NCBI RefSeq assembly: GCF_963678635.1
Contig: NC_087070.1
Location: forward strand, 13,118,539-13,182,538
DNA length: 64,000 bases
Source: Symsagittifera roscoffensis
Lineage: Eukaryota; Xenacoelomorpha; Acoela; Convolutidae
Direction of reading: 5' to 3'
Positions within the stretch are counted from its first letter, which is position 1. Every line of letters starts with the position of its first letter. The position numbers were made by a program, and so were the translations under genes. Below the pieces are notes generated by a model. It worked only from the letters and a program-made list of their open reading frames with translations, did not search any database and was not told the DNA's origin. This document shows, in pieces, positions 1 to 10,636 of this stretch.

Positions 1-2073
1 AGATTTTTCATTCCTTCCAAGTCTTTATACACCTCTTCATTTTCAGTTTCAAAGAAGATTGAATCAGTGTCCTTGTACAATACCCGAGCGTTTTTCTATA
101 CCCGGGAACCTCTTCCTCGAAATGAAATTTGTACAATTGGAGTTTTGAAACCTCTAACATAGTTGCACCAAGATAAGTAGGTTTGCTCTTACATATAGTT
201 TTCTTGACCATTGTTACAGCAACGATGTCATCTTTAAAAATCTTGAACCGGTTGAAGTTAAGCTTATTACAGTGACAATTTGCTTGCTCATCGTTTGTAA
301 CCATGATCAAGCTTTTCTGACATCTCAAGTTTTTCATGGTTTTTCCGAAACAAGAGTTGATCGGCAAATTTAAATAAAAAATCTTTTTCAATTCTGAAGT
401 TCCAGGTTCTTGTCTTTTCGTGGTGTTCAGATCAATATACGGTTTTAGAAAACTTGACTGACGGAACTGCAAGGTTTTGTGTAGCTTTGTTACCCTCATA
501 CCCTGATGAACATAAAACTGAGTAGTGGCATACGTAGTTAACTTTGTCAAAATTGTTCCCATCAGTTTTGCTGTATCGGTTTCGCGTTGGTTGAACTGCT
601 TCTGATATTCTGAAAGGTATTGTTTTCTGATTTTTAATTTTTCAGCAGCTAATGGAAAATCGTTGTGTAAGTATGGTTTTCTCGCAGAAAAGCAGCAAGT
701 CAATGTCCGATAGGAGTTGTAGCTCAACTCTAATTGTCTTTAGCATCGCGTCCCAAGAAATATTGGGAGCTGAATAACATTTGAAAGTGTCAAGATCATA
801 GGTGGCCTTGAAAATGTCTCTGAAGCTTTCAATATATCTGCCAGGAGAATAACATCAGTTTTCAGATACAAATCATGATAATTACCCATTGACGTACATC
901 CAAATATTTCCCAAATTTCATTTGCAAAAACAACGTCGCTTCTGTTACATCTACCTTTCCAGTCAAACTTTTCGTCCATTGCGATCCCAACTGCGGAAAA
1001 AATTTTTGTTCAGTTTTTTTTTGTAGTTATCCATAAAGAAGTATACTTCTTTTCGCACCAATAATTTTTTCTGATCTTGTTTTGGAAAATGATTTTGTAG
1101 AATTTTGAAATCTTCTTCTTGCAAAGATTTCGAGAGTTTTTCTAATCTATCAGGCAGAAAGCGGAAGCAATCTAAAAACCTCATTTCCTCGTTATTCGTT
1201 TTAAAGACACCGGTTTTGTTTTTTAGTAACCTACCGGTACATGTAAACTAAAAGAAATATAATTCTCTTCTGTACAAGGAACCACTGTTATTTTTTCCTC
1301 ACTTTTCGAGATAAGACTTTTTATGAGATGATGAGAATCGTATCTACGCAAGTTGTGAAAAAACAGTGGGGCTAATGATTGAGCTCTGTGTCGTAGATTG
1401 AAAAGATTGTGAGCAATGCCAAAAATTTAGCCGGTCGCATGATCATGATGGACAACTCTATCATCCACAAGCTCCAAATGACAGATGATACAATTAGTTG
1501 TAGTTCAGTACAAACGTGTTCGTTCTTCCTCTGAAATTACAAGCTGTCTATGACTCTGCTTTTTGTGAGATTAGTTTAGTTTCTAATCGAATCCAATCGA
1601 AGAACTGGGAAATACTATCTGGTCCTCTTTGAAACGTGTATAAGCTTGTTTTTGTAATTCTATCAACTAACAAAGCACCAAATGAACATTGTATCTGGTC
1701 TTCCAGCTTGGTTGTACCGGATACATGTGATTTACATGTGATTTGCTTGGGACAAAAAGCTTCTGTGTCGGCTTATATTGCAAACGGAGACATTGTAGAG
1801 TTGAAATGGTGCTGAAAACGTATTTTAATACCAGGTGAAGGCATTTTAATGACAGTAGCGTCATGTTCACCGCAAAGTGGTACGTGCTCAGTCAATCGTC
1901 TTTTCGATGAAAAACCATCAAGACAGCGCTCGCAAAACTTTGTCCTATTAGTGCTTTTGTGATAGTGTCGAGCCATGAAAGCATTGAAATTTGTGATGAG
2001 ACAGTAGTGAAATAAAACACCATCCCAATGAGAAGTAAGTTAATTCGTTTCAACTTAGAGTTTGATAAAAACA
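1..2073 (-). pseudogene. Protein-primed family B DNA polymerase PolB1, C-terminal part (outer Polinton/Maverick)
   Basis: This is the larger, C-terminal part of a DNA polymerase type B of the Polinton/Maverick kind, read right to left and running off the left edge. Near 1780-1975 there is a zinc-finger-like CERCLDGF segment followed by KMPSPGIKIRF, a typical lead-in to the exonuclease domain. Near 860-890 is GNYHDLYLKTDVILLADI, near 720-760 NISWDAMLKTIRVEL, near 335-365 motif B (INSCFGKTM), and at 60-71 motif C with DTDS intact. These pieces lie in different frames, so at least five frameshifts separate them. I could not find motif A in its expected place (about 650-700), where sequence seems to be deleted. 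The N-terminal part lies at 32285-33246, beyond the inserted inner element. It is certainly non-functional as it stands. Family assignment rests on recognised motif strings and not on a search. Confidence 0.88.
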
Positions 2074-2079
2074 AGGTGA
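2074..2079. repeat. Target-site duplication AAGGTG, left copy
   Basis: AAGGTG directly precedes the left terminal inverted repeat. The same hexamer follows the outermost right inverted repeat at 32279-32284. PolB1 coding sequence resumes on the outer side of each copy. A 6-bp duplication is the hallmark of Polinton/Maverick integration. Confidence 0.88.
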
Positions 2080-2522
2080 GTATTAGATGTTGGAGGTGAT
2101 CAGGGGGGGGGGCCTGAAGACCTACATGTATTAAGATAGGGAATAGAGCATCCCGTCTTCAAGCTATGTATTAAGATTGGGTATAGAGTCTACAAGGTAT
2201 TAAGATAGGGAATACCGATGGTAAGGTTTCAGTGTGATGGTAAGAGAAAGAAAAACGAAAATTTTTGGTTTTTGTTTATTTTTATCGCAAAATTTTTGGC
2301 GCGCGTTATCTAATTGGGAACAATTAATAGTTAATTACGTGTAGAATTAAGGTTTTGTATATAGTTTTTTTGGTGCATGGTAAGTCAATGGTAAGAGTTT
2401 TTGTGCAAAAACTTGGAATTTTTCTCAAAAAAATTTGAAAGTTTATCGAAAAAATTGAAAACACGATAAGATTAGCTATTATTTAACGTAATTTATTAGA
2501 TAATCTTATTTCTATCTACTTG
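2080..2522. repeat. Left terminal inverted repeat of the inner Polinton
   Basis: The segment matches, in inverted orientation, 29430-29881, 30633-31076 and 31838-32278. Shared landmarks are the terminal AGATGTTGGAGGTGATCAGG, a homopolymer G tract (about 10 G at 2103-2112), three ATTAAGAT iterons, four ATGGTAAG words, a GGCGCGCGTTATCTAATTGG block and ACACGATAAGAT near the inner end. Similarity fades in the AT-rich stretch near 2520. Confidence 0.9.
2129..2395. promoter_or_regulatory. Iterons inside the terminal inverted repeat
   Basis: Three copies of a 17-mer of the form TATTAAGATWGGGWATA lie at 2129-2145, 2169-2185 and 2198-2214. They are followed by four copies of ATGGTAAG at 2218-2225, 2237-2244, 2377-2384 and 2388-2395. 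The same words recur in the right-end copies. Subterminal repeats like these are plausible binding sites for an integrase or a replication-initiation protein; that role is inferred only. Confidence 0.5.
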
Positions 2523-2548
2523 AAAAAATGCTAAAAACTACTGAAGTT

Positions 2549-2738
2549 TCAAAAAAATTCAAATTGTTTGAGAAAAATTGCAAAAATTTCAAGTATTTGG
2601 AAAAAATTGCAAAAATTTCATGTATTTTGAAAAAATTGCAAAAATTTCAAGTATTTGGAAAAAATTGCAAAAATTTCAAGTATTTTGAAAAAATTGCAAA
2701 AGTTTCAAGTATTTGGAAAAAATTGCAGAAATCTCATA
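2549..2738. repeat. 29-bp tandem repeat
   Basis: The word TTGCAAAAATTTCAAGTATT recurs at a 29-bp step, with TTGC near 2578, 2607, 2636, 2665, 2694 and 2723. The short open frame across it has no coding character and results from the repeat lacking stops. Confidence 0.85.
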
Positions 2739-4977
2739 ATTTTGGCTAATGTATTGTTGCTTTTGATCTAATTTTAAACATACTATTACATATAGATTTT
2801 AAAAATAAGCTAAGACTGTATTTTAATTGGCATTATGTTGAGACAATGATACAAAATTTTGAATAAAAAAAATGACTTTTTCCACAATTTTTTCTCAAAA
2901 TATTGAAATACAATGAAGTTTACCTTAATTTGAGCTAAATACTTGGTTATACAATGCTCTTAACACTGAAAAGAAGGTTCATAGTAGCAGAATCAATATT
3001 GAAACTTCCGGAAAACAGTGAAAATAGTCGTAATTTTCGAGAAGATAAAATGAAAATTAATCAAATTTACATGAAATTTTCCATTTCAAACCTTTTATTT
3101 TGATTTTTAACTGTTTGTTTTTGTCCAATTCAGGGATTATTTTTGAGAATCTCAATTCAAATGAACATTAATGGCAAAATTCTATGAAATTTCTAAATCA
3201 AACTCCATGATTCAACTCCTCCTCATTTTTTTCTCATTGAATTACCCAAATTTGTACAAAAATTACAACTTGTGAGAAATTTTTTATGTTAAAAATTAAA
3301 AACTTTAGATTATTGATAAAAACTGAACAGTTTATTGCAAAAATTGTTTAAAATGGGATAAATGTTTCTTAAAAATTTATTCGATATTGGCTCAAATTCA
3401 ACAAAAACTTCTTCATAACCGATGATTATCTCTCTGTTGCTTCTGCAACATAACTTTCAAGATTTTCCGTAGAGTTTTTCCATGTCTTAAAGTTATTGTT
3501 GCTTTCTGTTTAATACATGTTTTCGTTATTGAAAATTTAGTCAAAGCTGGAGAATTTAGGAGGAAAATAGTATCAATTGAACGAACATTTTGCTGGCAGA
3601 GATGAAATTAGAACTGATACCGTATGATCAATACAACAAAAAATGTCAATATCTTCCTCAAGGTTCCCCTGTTCAGTTGCTATCGTAAACTATTTAAGCA
3701 AAAATACACATTTTGGGATCAATAACTATCACTTTTCTTGCAAAATGGTTATTAACTCGCTTTTTTTCTTAATTTATGACAGAAGTTTTCTCAAAAATAT
3801 CCAAGTGAGAAAGAATTGGTGCTAGTTAAAGGATTCAAAAATATATGTACAAAATGAGAATATAAAGGTGTATTTTTACGATCTAAGAACAAATTAGGAG
3901 CAGCTCTATTAGTTATAATCTGAAAATCTCCGGAAATACGCAAGATAACCTAGTTCCTAACATCTACAATATAAAAACATCTGAACGAGCGAGTCTCAAA
4001 AAATTGATTTAGCAAAGCAGATCAAGGTGCAAACTGGAACATTGTGTAATTTTCCAATTTTTATTATGAAAAAAACTCTATGTAGTAAAAATGTAGTAAT
4101 GTTTTGTATATAGAGTTGTATATTCTATGTAGTATTGTGTATGTATGTAGCAAGGAAAAGTAGATCTTGAAAGCAAGTTTTCGATTTATGCTTTATGTAT
4201 CTTCTTCCAAAAGATGTCGAATTGGGTTTGCTTCTCAAAAATTATCCTCAAAACATTTGATCTTTCATATAAAGTACCTAATATATCAAATGATAACAAT
4301 TTTTTATAATGTATTACGCATAAATGTAAGACTTTGAGAATTTTTATGTCGGATTTATTCTCAAGATTTTCTCAAAATTATCTCAAATCTCCTAAGGAAT
4401 AAATTGAGTTTCTATCTCACTTTAGCTTTTTCTCAGTTTCTGCTTCATCTGCTATCATCCAAATGAATCCAATTTGAGCAAATTTTTAATTGAAAATTGA
4501 ATTTTAGATGGAAAAATGTATCGTTTCAACGAACGTTCAATGATCCGAAGCTGAATTATTACCATAAATCCTCTACTAAAAAACTTTAAAGGATTTTCTC
4601 AACCTCATAACTGTATAAGGCTGTTTTAAATCTGAATTTCTATTTTAGACTAAATTTTTAGTTGGGATGATGTATATCATTATCTTGAAACTTTCAAAGT
4701 TTAGCAAAATATACATTTTTTCCAGGTCATTTATCAATTTCTTTTCTGAAATCATCAAAAAATCAATAGAAAAACATAATTCTTAATAAGTCAAACCACG
4801 TTATCTGCTTGAAAAGCTCTGCTCTCTGAACACTTTTACATGCACTAAACAAGGAAAACTTTAAAATAGTAACTACAAAAAACCTTTCAATTAGTTAATG
4901 TTTTCCAAATATCCAAGTTTTACAATTTTTAGGCGCATACAAAAAAACTCATTAGCTAATATTATGCACTCTACTAC
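2739..4977. other. AT-rich left arm of the inner element, no gene seen
   Basis: About 2.2 kb of AT-rich sequence with poly-A/T runs and short words such as TATGTAGTA and ATTTTCTCAA. Only open frames of 60 codons or fewer occur and none resembles a known protein. In a complete Polinton this arm would be expected to carry major genes, so they have been lost or have decayed beyond recognition. Confidence 0.6.
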
Positions 4978-5024
4978 AAATTTATCACAACAAAGTCTCC
5001 GCAAGCTTGCAACCAAGGGAGTTT

Positions 5025-5506
5025 TTACTGTTGATTGAAAGTTTTCAGATCGAGTTCCATGGAAAGCTTCACGACAATTTGAACTCGACTTTTGCTGTCT
5101 TTAACATCAATCAAAACCTTTGAATAAAAAAATAAATGACAGTTCAAGTAATGTATTGAAAACACTGTATAATTTCTGAATAGATTTGTTACAATTGCTG
5201 AGACTTTTCAGATTCAGTAAAAACTAATAATCGTAGTAATTTCTACGTTTTTTTTAAAAAAAAAAATAAAATATTTACCTTCTCCTGAAGTGTTTTTGGA
5301 GTCTGCTGAGCACATAGTTTAATATTATGCTGAGAATGCTTCTTCTTGAAATGATTAGCGAGTTCCTCGCTGCTATAAGTATAAAAACTACAGTTAGGAC
5401 ACTTCAAAACACCACATGTTCTACGATGTCTTGATGCATCTTTGTGAGTGTATTCCCTGTCACATTAAAGACATGCAACTCTTTCGTTTATATTGAGTGG
5501 CGGCAT
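5025..5506 (-). pseudogene. C2H2-type zinc-finger gene, copy I (spliced, broken)
   Basis: This is the block I counterpart of the intact gene at 8409-8880. Exon 1 is 5279-5506 and ends at a GTAAAT donor. Exon 2 is 5025-5117, begins after an AG acceptor and ends in TAA. Exon 2 here has four residues (ELDL) absent from copy II, an in-frame 12-bp difference that suggests the exon was once translated. Exon 1 carries an in-frame TAA at 5465-5467, where copy II has the glutamate codon of the first finger (CLEC), and the second cysteine-side glycine is altered. The copy cannot make a full protein. Confidence 0.65.
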
Positions 5507-5725
5507 CTCAATAGTAATCAAAAATTAAATGGGAGATTTAAAATGTAACAAATTTTTAGACAAGGTGAGTTGAATAGCCTCAAAAAAATAAATAAAAGTA
5601 AATAAAAACAGCAAACTTATTAACCAATTGTTTTTAACGAGAAAGAAAATCAGAATGGATATGCTATTTAGCCTAGCTGAAATAAAAATCATCCAACCTA
5701 ACCATGGAGTTTTTAAAAGTATCAA

Positions 5726-6046
5726 CCAATCAGAATCGAGCATTAATTACAAGGAAACATTTATATTTTCTGATATCAACCAATCAGAATCGAGCTTCAA
5801 TAGTCATGTAATTTTCAACAAATTCAATGTCCACCAATCAGAGTTGAGCTTCAAAAGTCATGTATTTTTCAACAAATTCAATCTCAACCTATCAGAATTG
5901 ATCTTCAAAATTCATAAAATTTTCAAGAATTTTAATGTCAACCAATCAGAATTGAGCTTTTCTTCTGATGAATTTTTCAACAATTTCTTTGAAATTTGTA
6001 GATTTTGAGGATACTTTCACAGACATTATTTGTGTTAATAACCAAT
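5726..6046. promoter_or_regulatory. CCAAT-box array, 54-bp period (block I)
   Basis: CCAAT or CCTAT cores followed by CAGAAT-like sequence sit at 5726, 5780, 5834, 5888 and 5942, exactly 54 bp apart, with a sixth at 6042. The array lies 220-540 bp upstream of the minus-strand zinc-finger gene. CCAAT is the NF-Y site in animals, so an enhancer/promoter array is the simplest reading. Because 54 is a multiple of three, a 126-codon open frame of 18-residue repeats runs through it. The differences from the block II copy are mostly amino-acid-changing, so I do not call that frame a gene. Confidence 0.6.
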
Positions 6047-6453
6047 CAGAATGAAGTGATCACAGATTTTAAAAAACTTTGTAGATCAGAACCAGACTAT
6101 GTTTATGAAACTTCTTAATCAATAATTTTTTTCGAATTTTTCCAACATAACCAAGATTTGAAGTTTGATACCCTAGTGGGATAAATGAGATTTTTTGTCT
6201 AGTTTATATTGTTCTTTCGATATTCAATTCAAATTTTGAAATTTCGATCAAAATTTTTTCGATTTGTTCTATTTCTAACCAGTGAAAAAAAAATTACCAA
6301 AATATACGTTTTTATCGTTTACTTTTTGGTATATTGTCGTATAAACAACCGGAAGTCTATTAAATTTGGATAAACGATCAAAAAATATTCTGACAAATCT
6401 GGATTTTGTATTTGTATCAAATTCAAAACAGTAATCGAAAACTTCGCAGTTTT
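5952..6453. repeat. Internal direct duplication in block I (second copy 6650-7140)
   Basis: The sequence from GAATTGAGCTTTTCTTCTG onward, covering the end of the CCAAT array and the 3' part of gene Y, appears twice 698 bp apart. The copies are joined by about 200 bp of unrelated sequence (6454-6649). The first copy therefore contains only a truncated antisense fragment of gene Y. Confidence 0.85.
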
Positions 6454-6901
6454 TTTTTACAAATTTTTGTTATCAGAGTGGGCACTAAATGGGAGAATTT
6501 TATCAGAACTTTTCAAAAATGAGTTTATTGTTAATCTTACAAACCTCAGAAATAATTTTTATCAACCCATAAAATTATTTTTTGTTCCGACTTTCGATAC
6601 GAAAGTAACGGAATATTTGTGCTCGGGGTGGGGTTTTTTTTTCTTCAGAATTGAGCTTTTCTTCTGATGAATTTTTCAACAATTTCTTTAAAATTTTAGA
6701 TTTTGAGGATACTTTCACAGACATTATTTGTGTTAATAACCAATCAGAATGAAGTGATCACAGATTTTAAAAAACTTTGTAGATCAGAACCAGACTATGT
6801 TTATGAAACTTCTTAATCAATAATTTTTTTCGAATTTTTCCAACATAACCAAGATTTGAAGTTTGATACCCTAGTGGGATAAATGAGATTTTTTGTCTAG
6901 T

Positions 6902-7456
6902 TTATATTGTTCTTTCGATATTCAATTCAAATTTTGAAATTTCGATCAAAATTTTTTCGATTTGTTCTATTTCTAACCAGTGAAAAAAAAAATTACCAAA
7001 ATATACGTTTTTATCGTTTACTTTTTGGTATATTGTCGTATAAACAACCGGAAGTCTATTAAATTTGGATAAACGATCAAAAAATATTCTGACAAATCTG
7101 GATTTTGTATTTGTATCAAATTCAAAACAGTAATCGAATTGATGTTCCTTATCTCCAATTTCTGTTTCATAGGATCTTCCATTGTTTTGTTTTTTACTGA
7201 TCGACCACCCAATCTGAGTTAACTCTTCTAAATAAAAACATTGTTGATAAATCTGACAGTACTCTTCTTTTTTGTAATCTCCTCTCCATCTTTTTAACAA
7301 AACTATTGAACTTTCTGTGTTTCTATACAAGCCAAAACTAATACAATCTCCATCAACTTCATCTGTCCACCACTCTTGTAGTTTTTTGTAGTATTTCAAT
7401 TTTAAAATCTGATAAATGTTCAATTCAGACATTGAAAACGCTTTTGATGGAAACAT
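6902..7456 (-). CDS. Hypothetical 184-residue protein Y (intact)
   Basis: This is the longest intact small gene of the inner element. It starts at ATG (7454-7456), has a TATAAAAA box about 55 bp upstream (7509-7516, minus strand) and ends in TAA at 6902. The protein is rich in aromatic and charged residues (LQEWWTDEVDGD, FDYCFEFD, FFFHWLEIEQIEKILIEI), with no signal peptide or membrane span. It may consist of two similar halves, each with beta-rich sequence followed by a helix (FYLEELTQIGW and LEIEQIEKILIEI). That layout is reminiscent of PC4-like single-strand DNA-binding domains, which is a weak inference. I do not recognise a family. The block II copy (9578-10132) carries one nonsense change. 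Neighbours are the zinc-finger gene and gene Z on the same strand. Confidence 0.6.
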   Translation of the reverse strand: MFPSKAFSMSELNIYQILKLKYYKKLQEWWTDEVDGDCISFGLYRNTESSIVLLKRWRGDYKKEEYCQIYQQCFYLEELTQIGWSISKKQNNGRSYETEIGDKEHQFDYCFEFDTNTKSRFVRIFFDRLSKFNRLPVVYTTIYQKVNDKNVYFGNFFFHWLEIEQIEKILIEISKFELNIERTI

Positions 7457-7508
7457 TTTTCTTACTGAAATATATGAAGAAACTTAAAAAACTCGAAATG
7501 TTTTATCA

Positions 7509-7516
7509 TTTTTATA
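7509..7516 (-). promoter_or_regulatory. TATA box of gene Y
   Basis: On the minus strand this reads TATAAAAA, about 55 bp upstream of the Y start codon. In block II the same place reads TTTAAAAA, so the box is damaged in the copy whose coding region is also broken. Confidence 0.45.
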
Positions 7517-7960
7517 GTATTTTGTAGTAACAGTCACCGTAAAATTTTTTTAAATATTTAGAGTCTAATTAGTTTCAAGGAAATTCATGTAGCCAATAAA
7601 AACCTCAAATTAAGGCAGAAACAATTTGAAAACAACCAATGAATTTCAAAAATCTAAAAAAATAATCATAATGTTTTCAACTAAATATACATTCTTGTTT
7701 ATATTTTTCTTAAATTGAGGCAAAATTTAGCTAAATTTTGATGAAAACAGTTATTAAATAATTTTATCTGTAATTTCATAAACAAATACTGGAGAATCAT
7801 TTCATAATTGGTTAGTGTTTTATGTCAATATCGATTAAATTGTATGTTTTGTCTGACTTTTCCTCAGATATTATAGCTCTGAATATACACTTTAGTGAGA
7901 AAAAAATAGTTTTGAACCATTAGTATCTCAATTACCAAACATGCAAAACATCACAAAGCT

Positions 7961-8340
7961 TTACTGAGGTTTACAATTATCAACAAACATAAAGTCTCCC
8001 AATATTTGGGACAGTTCTTTGAATTCATTCAAAGTATAGTTGACATATGCAACTTGCTTCAAGTCTTCATTTCCCTTTGCAGTGAAGAGTCGAATCTGAA
8101 TATAGGGTGGCTTGCTCACGTTGTACTTCTTGATTGTGACACACACCCTCCTCATGTTGTATGTTACTATTTCGTACACTCTATTACAGATGTCGAGCTC
8201 CTGATCCATAGTTGATTCTTTACCAAATTTTACTTCATATATAGGTACAGGTCCAAGATTTTCAGCATCTTGAATAACAATAATCCGGATTGCCGATATT
8301 CCTTCTCCTTCTTTTTCACTAAGATAGATTTGTTGGGACT
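7961..8340 (-). pseudogene. Gene Z, block I copy, lacking its 5' part
   Basis: The C-terminal frame (MDQELDICNRVYEI ... CKPQ) is open and continues upstream without a stop through IYEVKFGKEST to QQIYLSEKEGEG. The N-terminal third present in block II is missing: the start MYSRK is joined out of frame directly to the middle of the gene near 8340. The C-terminal half has a basic lead (RRVCVTIKKYNV), a strand pattern PPYIQIRLF and a closing helix LNEFKELSQIL. This resembles the order of elements in PC4-type coactivator domains. That resemblance is an inference from pattern only. Confidence 0.45.
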
Positions 8341-8408
8341 TTTCTCGAGTACATCTTGTACAAATTTATCACAACAAAGTCTCCGCAAGCTTGCAACCAA
8401 GGGAGATT

Positions 8409-8880
8409 TTACTGTTGATTAAAAGTTTTCATGGAAAGCTTCACGACAATTTGAACTCGATTTTTGCTGTCTTTAACATCAATCAAAACCTTTGAATAAA
8501 AAAATAAATGACAGTTCAAGTAATGTATTGAAAACACTGTATAATTTCTGAATAGATTTGTTACAATTGCTGAGACTTTTCAGATTCAGTAAAAACTAAT
8601 AATCATAGTAATTTCTACGTTTTAAAAAATATATATATATATATATATTTACCTTCTCCTGAAGTGTGTTTGGAGTCTGCTGAGCACATAGTTTAATATC
8701 ATGCTGAGAATGCTTCTTCTTGAAATGATTAGCGAGTTCCTCGCTGCTATAAGTATAAAAACTACAGTTAGAACACTTCAAAACACCACATGTTCTACGA
8801 TGTCTTGATGCATCTTTGTGAGTGTATTCCCTGCCACATTCGAGACATGCAACTCTTTCGTTTCTATTGAGTGGCGGCAT
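8409..8880 (-). CDS. Stand-alone C2H2-type zinc-finger protein, two exons (102 residues)
   Basis: Exon 1 (8653-8880) encodes 76 residues from ATG. It contains CLECGREYTHKDASRHRRTC, a C2HC-like finger, then CSNCSFYTYSSEELANHF ending in KKKH, a C2H2-like finger. The exon ends AAG|GTAAAT. The predicted exon 2 (8409-8489) follows TTCAAAG, is in phase 0, adds 26 residues (VLIDVKDSKNRVQIVVKL...) and ends in TAA. The 163-bp intron contains an (AT)n run. The N-terminus (MPPLNRNERVACLECG) closely resembles the N-terminus of PolB2 in the same element (MPALNRNEKVKCGDCG), so this is a free-standing paralogue of the polymerase's zinc-finger domain. A CCAAT array lies upstream at 9100-9420. A DNA-binding regulator or polymerase accessory role is plausible. 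The splice model is inferred. Confidence 0.6.
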
Positions 8881-9099
8881 CTCAATAGTAATCAAAAATT
8901 AAATGGGAGATTTAAAATGTAACAAATTTTTAGATAAGGTTAGTTGAATAGACTCAAAAAAATGAATAAAAGTAAATAAAAACAGCAAAATTATTAACCA
9001 ATTGTTTTTAACGAGAAAAAAAATCAGAATGGATATGCTATTTAGCCTAGCTGAAATACAAATCATCCAACCTAACCATGGAGTTTTTAAAAGTATCAA

Positions 9100-9420
9100 C
9101 CAATCAGAATCGAGCATTAATTACAAGGAAACAATTATATTTTCTGATATCAACCAATCAGAATCGAGCTTCAATAGTCATGTAATTTTCAACAAATTCA
9201 ATGTCCACCAATCAGAATTGAGCTTCGAAAGTCATGTATTTTTCAACAAATTCAATGTCAACCTATCAGAATTGATCTTCAAAAGTCAAAAAATTTTCAA
9301 GAATTTTAATGTCAACCAATCAGAATTGAGCTTTTCTTCTGATGAATTTTTCAACAATTTCTTTAAAATTTTAGATTTTGAGGATACTTTCACAGACATT
9401 ATTTGTGTTAATAACCAATC
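9100..9420. promoter_or_regulatory. CCAAT-box array, 54-bp period (block II)
   Basis: CCAAT or CCTAT cores at 9100, 9154, 9208, 9262 and 9316 are exactly 54 bp apart, with a sixth at 9415. The array lies upstream of the minus-strand zinc-finger gene. Spacing and order match block I. A probable NF-Y-type promoter array. The 141-codon frame through it is treated as a by-product of the repeat. Confidence 0.6.
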
Positions 9421-9577
9421 AGAATGAAGTGATCACATATTTTAAAAAACTTTGTAGATCAGAACCAGACTATGTTTATGAAACTTCTTAATCAATAATT
9501 TTTTTTCGATTTTTTTCAACATAACCAAGATTTGAAGTTTGATACCCTAGTGGGATAAATGAGATTTTTTGTCTAGT

Positions 9578-10132
9578 TTATATTGTTCTTTCGATATTCA
9601 ATTCAAATTTTGAAATTTCGATCAAAATTTTTTCGATTTGTTCTATTTCTAACCAGTGAAAAAATAAATTACCAAAATATACGTTTTTATCGTTTACGTT
9701 TTGGTATATTGTAGTATAAACAACCGGAAGTCTATTAAATTTGGATAAACGATCAAAAGATATTCTGACAAATCTGGATTTTGTATTTGCATCAAATTCA
9801 AAACAGTAATCGAATTGATGTTCCTTATCTCCAATTTTTGTTTCATAGGCTCTTCCATTGTTTTGTTTTTTACTGATCGATCACCCAATCTGAGTTAACT
9901 CTTCTAAATAAAAACATTGTTGATAAATCTGACAGTACTCTTCTTTTTTGTAATCTCCTCTCCATCTTTTTAACAAAACTATTGAACTTTCTGTGTTTCT
10001 ATACAAGATAAAACTAATACAATCTCCATCAATTTCATCTGTCCACCACTCTTGTAGTTTTTTGTAGTATTTCAATTTTAAAATCTGATAAATGTTCAAT
10101 TCAGACATTGAAAACGCTTTTGATGGAAACAT
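9578..10132 (-). pseudogene. Gene Y, block II copy (one nonsense codon)
   Basis: This is colinear with the intact copy at 6902-7456. A TGA at 9881-9883 replaces the tryptophan codon after ELTQIG, cutting the protein to 83 of 184 residues. Downstream the same frame stays open to the original stop with few changes, so the nonsense mutation appears recent. The TATA box is also altered. Confidence 0.75.
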
Positions 10133-10636
10133 TTTTCTTACTGAAATATATGAAGAAACTTAAAAAACTCGAATTGTTTTATCATTTTTAAAGTATTTTG
10201 TAGTAACAGTCAACGTAAATATTTTTTAAATATTTAGAGTCTAATTAGTTTCAAGGAAATTCATGTAGCCAATAAAAACCTCAAATTAAGGCAGAAAAAA
10301 ATTGAAAACAACCAATGAAATTCAAAAATCTAAAAAAATAATCCTAATGTTTTCAACTAAATATACATTCTTGTTTATACTTTTCTTATATTGAGGCAAA
10401 ATTTAGCTAAATTTTGATGAAAACAGTTATTAAATAAATTTATCTGTAATTTCATAAACAAATACTGGAGAATCATTTCATAATTGGTTAGTGTTTTATG
10501 TCAATTTCGATTAAATTGTATGTTTTGTCTGACTTTTCCTCAGATATTATAGCTCTAAATATACACTTTACTGAGAGAAAAATAGTTTTGAACCATTAAT
10601 ATCTCAATTACCAAACATGCAAAACATCAAAAAGCT

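Larger units (their letters stand above)
4978..8345. repeat. Segmental duplication, block I (C2H2 - CCAAT array - Y - Z)
   Basis: The block is repeated in direct orientation at 8358-11112. The offset is 3374 bp in the left half and 2676 bp in the right half; the difference of 698 bp is an internal duplication present only in block I (5952-6453 copied at 6650-7140). The blocks are closely similar, with scattered substitutions and small indels. Confidence 0.9.

Noticed and set aside
2528-2749. 73-codon plus-strand open frame
   Set aside because: It is only the translation of the 29-bp tandem repeat.
5628-6008. 126-codon repeat protein (and the 141-codon version at 9002-9427)
   Set aside because: It follows the 54-bp CCAAT array, differences between copies are mostly amino-acid-changing, and the array sits at a promoter position for the opposite-strand gene.
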